Positions 62,197-64,000 of a stretch of DNA of 64,000 bases are shown here, in pieces. The notes below the pieces were generated by a model, which was not told where the DNA came from, ran no database searches, and was given only the letters and a program-made list of their open reading frames with translations. The stretch lies in the NCBI GenBank assembly GCA_038380435.1, contig JAWZYU010000028.1, positions 28,442,201 to 28,506,200 on the forward strand. Direction: 5' to 3'. Each line of letters starts with the position of its first letter. Within the stretch, counting starts at the first letter, position 1. Source of the DNA: Ryuthela nishihirai (taxonomy: Eukaryota; Arthropoda; Arachnida; Araneae; Heptathelidae). Made by a program: the position numbers and the translations under genes.

Positions 62197-62439
62197 GTGA
62201 GTATCAAATTACCAGTTATTGTTTCTTATCCTTAATGGAAAATATGAATTATTGGAACTCATTGAACGTAAATGAAAATACAGGTATGCAGAACATTCTT
62301 CTAAAGTTCAGTGTTCGATCCTGTCGAATATTTATTTCGAGTTTTGTTGTACGATGGACAATCCAATTGAATGTAAGGATCGAGTACCAGAAAACACATG
62401 GCATAGGATGAGGGTAGTGACAAAAAGCATGGTTCGACG
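62197..62439. other. Intron 9 start, nothing recognised
   Basis: No recognisable content. Confidence 0.35.
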
Positions 62440-62640
62440 CAATTTAGACAATAATACTATGCATGTGACGAATTGAGAATCATTGGTTGATCAATGAGCC
62501 AATGATTCATCTGTGAAATCATTGGTTGATAAATATTTGATTGTTAATTACTTGAATCAATTACTTATGAGAATCTTGAATTCATCAACTACTCAGTCTC
62601 ACTGTTTCAATTGCTTCCATCCACGCTATGCCGTTAGTGG
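62440..62640. mobile_element. MITE-like repeat R4, copy 3
   Basis: ATCATTGGTTGATCAATGAG and the end TTGCTTCCATCCACGCTATG match the copies at 21240 and 33320. Confidence 0.6.
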
Positions 62641-62687
62641 AAGGTGTAATAGGAACACCCTCAGGGATGATACCGGAACTTAGGATC

Positions 62688-62962
62688 GGCTGGTTTGTTT
62701 TACCTTTGAGTGGAGCTTTTATCCCCACACTTTCAATTAAATGGCCTGGTCATAAAGACCCCAATGGCTCAAAGAATGTTGGGGAGGGAATCCACTGGAC
62801 AACTGTTAGGAGACAGATTGTAGCCTTTCGTCAAAGCTATCCAGTGTGCCCTTTAATTGCACTGGTTGTGACTCTCGACGCAGACCACGGCTTAACCTCC
62901 CATTCGACAGATAGCGGCCTTTCCAAGCCTGTTGGTGTCGGCTTACTAAAACGGAAAGATGA
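62688..62962 (-). mobile_element. SINE-A copy 9, lacking the tRNA head
   Basis: GTTTGTTTTACCTTTGAGTG, TTAAATGGCCTGGTCATAAA and GCGGCCTTTCCAAGCCTGTT match the body; the tRNA-derived end is lost. Confidence 0.85.
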
Positions 62963-63168
62963 GGATTAGCGAAGATAATGTCCAGACAGATCAATATGCT
63001 TGGACATTTATTTATTTATCTTTTAATCTCTATTCAAAGTAATCTATCGTGTTTCGTAATGTGTAAAGGATAATATCTATCTTTATTCCTCATTATCGAT
63101 AAACCTTTACCGTCAAAATATAAAAATCGAATCTTTCAAATCACGAATAAATATACCAGTTACTATGT

Positions 63169-63224
63169 ACATGAATAATAATATTCCAACAGACTCCTGT
63201 GTATTGGAATATTATTATTCATGT
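63169..63224. repeat. Perfect 21-bp stem, 14-nt loop
   Basis: ACATGAATAATAATATTCCA (plus one A) at 63169-63189 is the exact inverse of 63204-63224. The size suits a small structured RNA or the end of a foldback element. Confidence 0.93.
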
Positions 63225-63225
63225 T

Positions 63226-63924
63226 TATGTTACCGCTAAAGCTCGAAAGCCGTTAATGTGCACATTACCTAGCTAATCTGCATATTAACTGATTTGCTCC
63301 GTTAAAGTGCGGAAACAAGAGTTTTCCGCATTTTACCTAGGTAATGTGCACATTAACGGCTTCCGTATCGTTAAAGTTCAAAAGTAAAAAAAAGACTATT
63401 TCTAGTGTCCGAGAGTAGAGTTGAAACCAGGTCATTCCTCTGTCAACATGAATCAGTCTTCCGAATTATAAAAAAACGTCCCCAAAATGAGCAGGTCAAG
63501 TGAGAACGAATCACTTTACTGATTCGTTCTCACTTGGCCTCCGCTCATCCGAGGCGTTTTTTATAATGCGGAAGACTTAATCACGTGACACGAAGATTCA
63601 TATTCAAGAGATTCACCACTTTATGGATTCGTTCTTACTTGGCCTTCGCACATTAGGGCAATTCCAAATGCCATTTTAGTAATCCCTGTTGTAACAAATT
63701 TTTTTTATTGCGTCTATATAAATAACATTTTCTATGCTGTATAATTCAGTCAGATTGTTTATTTTACACTTTAATTGTCTATCATTAGTTATTTCATAGA
63801 ATAACTAGTTAAAGTGTGGAATTATTAATTTATTACACGCTTTAACTGATTTGATCAGTTATTTCATGAAATAACTAGGTATTCTATGAAATAACTGAAT
63901 TATACACTTTAACGGTAACATATC
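63226..63924. mobile_element. Palindrome-rich MITE-like element
   Basis: Ends are inverted: TGTTACCGCTAAAG on the left and the complement TGTTACCGTTAAAG on the right. Inside are GCCGTTAATGTGCACATTAC and its exact inverse (63250-63360), a second stem around GGTCAAGTGAGAACGAATCA (63500-63550), and CAGTTATTTCATGAAATAAC near 63860. No coding capacity. Confidence 0.7.
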
Positions 63925-64000
63925 AACTAATTTGTTGATTGTTTGATTGTATAAACTTGATTTCTTTAGATATCGAAAAATAAATAAATAACATTATGTT

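Noticed and set aside
62628..62969. Final AACS exon in the right part of the window
   Set aside because: No segment with the Y-T-x-x-G-K-K pattern was found; this frame is SINE-A sequence.
1..64000. CRISPR array, bacterial operon or integrated virus
   Set aside because: No regularly spaced short repeats with unique spacers, no ribosome-binding sites before dense genes, and no capsid, integrase or polymerase of a virus were seen.

Overview
This is a eukaryotic, AT-rich, repeat-dense window. Everything points to an arthropod, most likely a spider: short exons spread over multi-kilobase introns, GT-AG splice sites, tRNA-headed SINEs, and several DNA-transposon and non-LTR families typical of arachnid genomes. 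No species is claimed. No bacterial operon, CRISPR array, rRNA or convincing stand-alone tRNA gene is visible.

Host gene. One split gene runs left to right across almost the whole window. Nine exons (5792-5945, 14776-14850, 21806-21995, 25997-26119, 33959-34072, 47241-47366, 52705-52774, 57566-57624, 61994-62196) encode about 371 residues. They match, in order, the adenylate-forming core and C-terminal region of acetoacetyl-CoA synthetase (AACS). All splice phases agree and no exon has an in-frame stop. Earlier exons must lie left of the window and the final exon, with the catalytic lysine region, to the right. The protein is divergent and may be a lineage-specific paralogue.

Mobile DNA fills the introns. 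SINE-A (tRNA-Thr-like head, tail of about AACCC units) has about ten copies, all with the tRNA head on the minus strand. SINE-B (Ser/Leu-like head) has about nine copies in both orientations; one has grown an internal 31-bp minisatellite. DNA transposons include a hAT (17566-21210, TSD TTATAGAT) split by a SINE-A with a 12-bp TSD, a Tc1-like element (11066-12190), a DD34D mariner relic (22222-23260), a piggyBac-like MITE with TTAA ends (26472-26999), several hAT MITEs, and a foldback element whose arms encode a helix-turn-helix (41716-42309). Non-LTR elements include a nearly readable endonuclease-reverse transcriptase LINE on + (about 42540-45888), a decayed LINE on - (about 37806-40490), and a fragment with a restriction-like endonuclease nested in the hAT. 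A conserved but uncharacterised arthropod multicopy gene lies as a broken copy at 9340-10920 (-).

Layout. 1-5791: intron with SINEs, a MITE and a 1-kb repeat. 5792-21805: first two exons, Tc1, the uncharacterised gene relic, and the hAT. 21806-34072: exons 3-5, mariner, tandem 1-kb repeats, piggyBac MITE, hAT MITE and a simple-repeat-like R1 family. 34073-47240: a long intron holding both LINEs, the foldback and a GC-richer island. 47241-62196: exons 6-9 among SINEs, hAT MITEs and inverted repeats. 62197-64000: a cluster of nested palindromes. I see no cooperative multi-gene system; the notable structures are the divergent AACS gene, the SINE-A strand bias and the palindromic or foldback elements.
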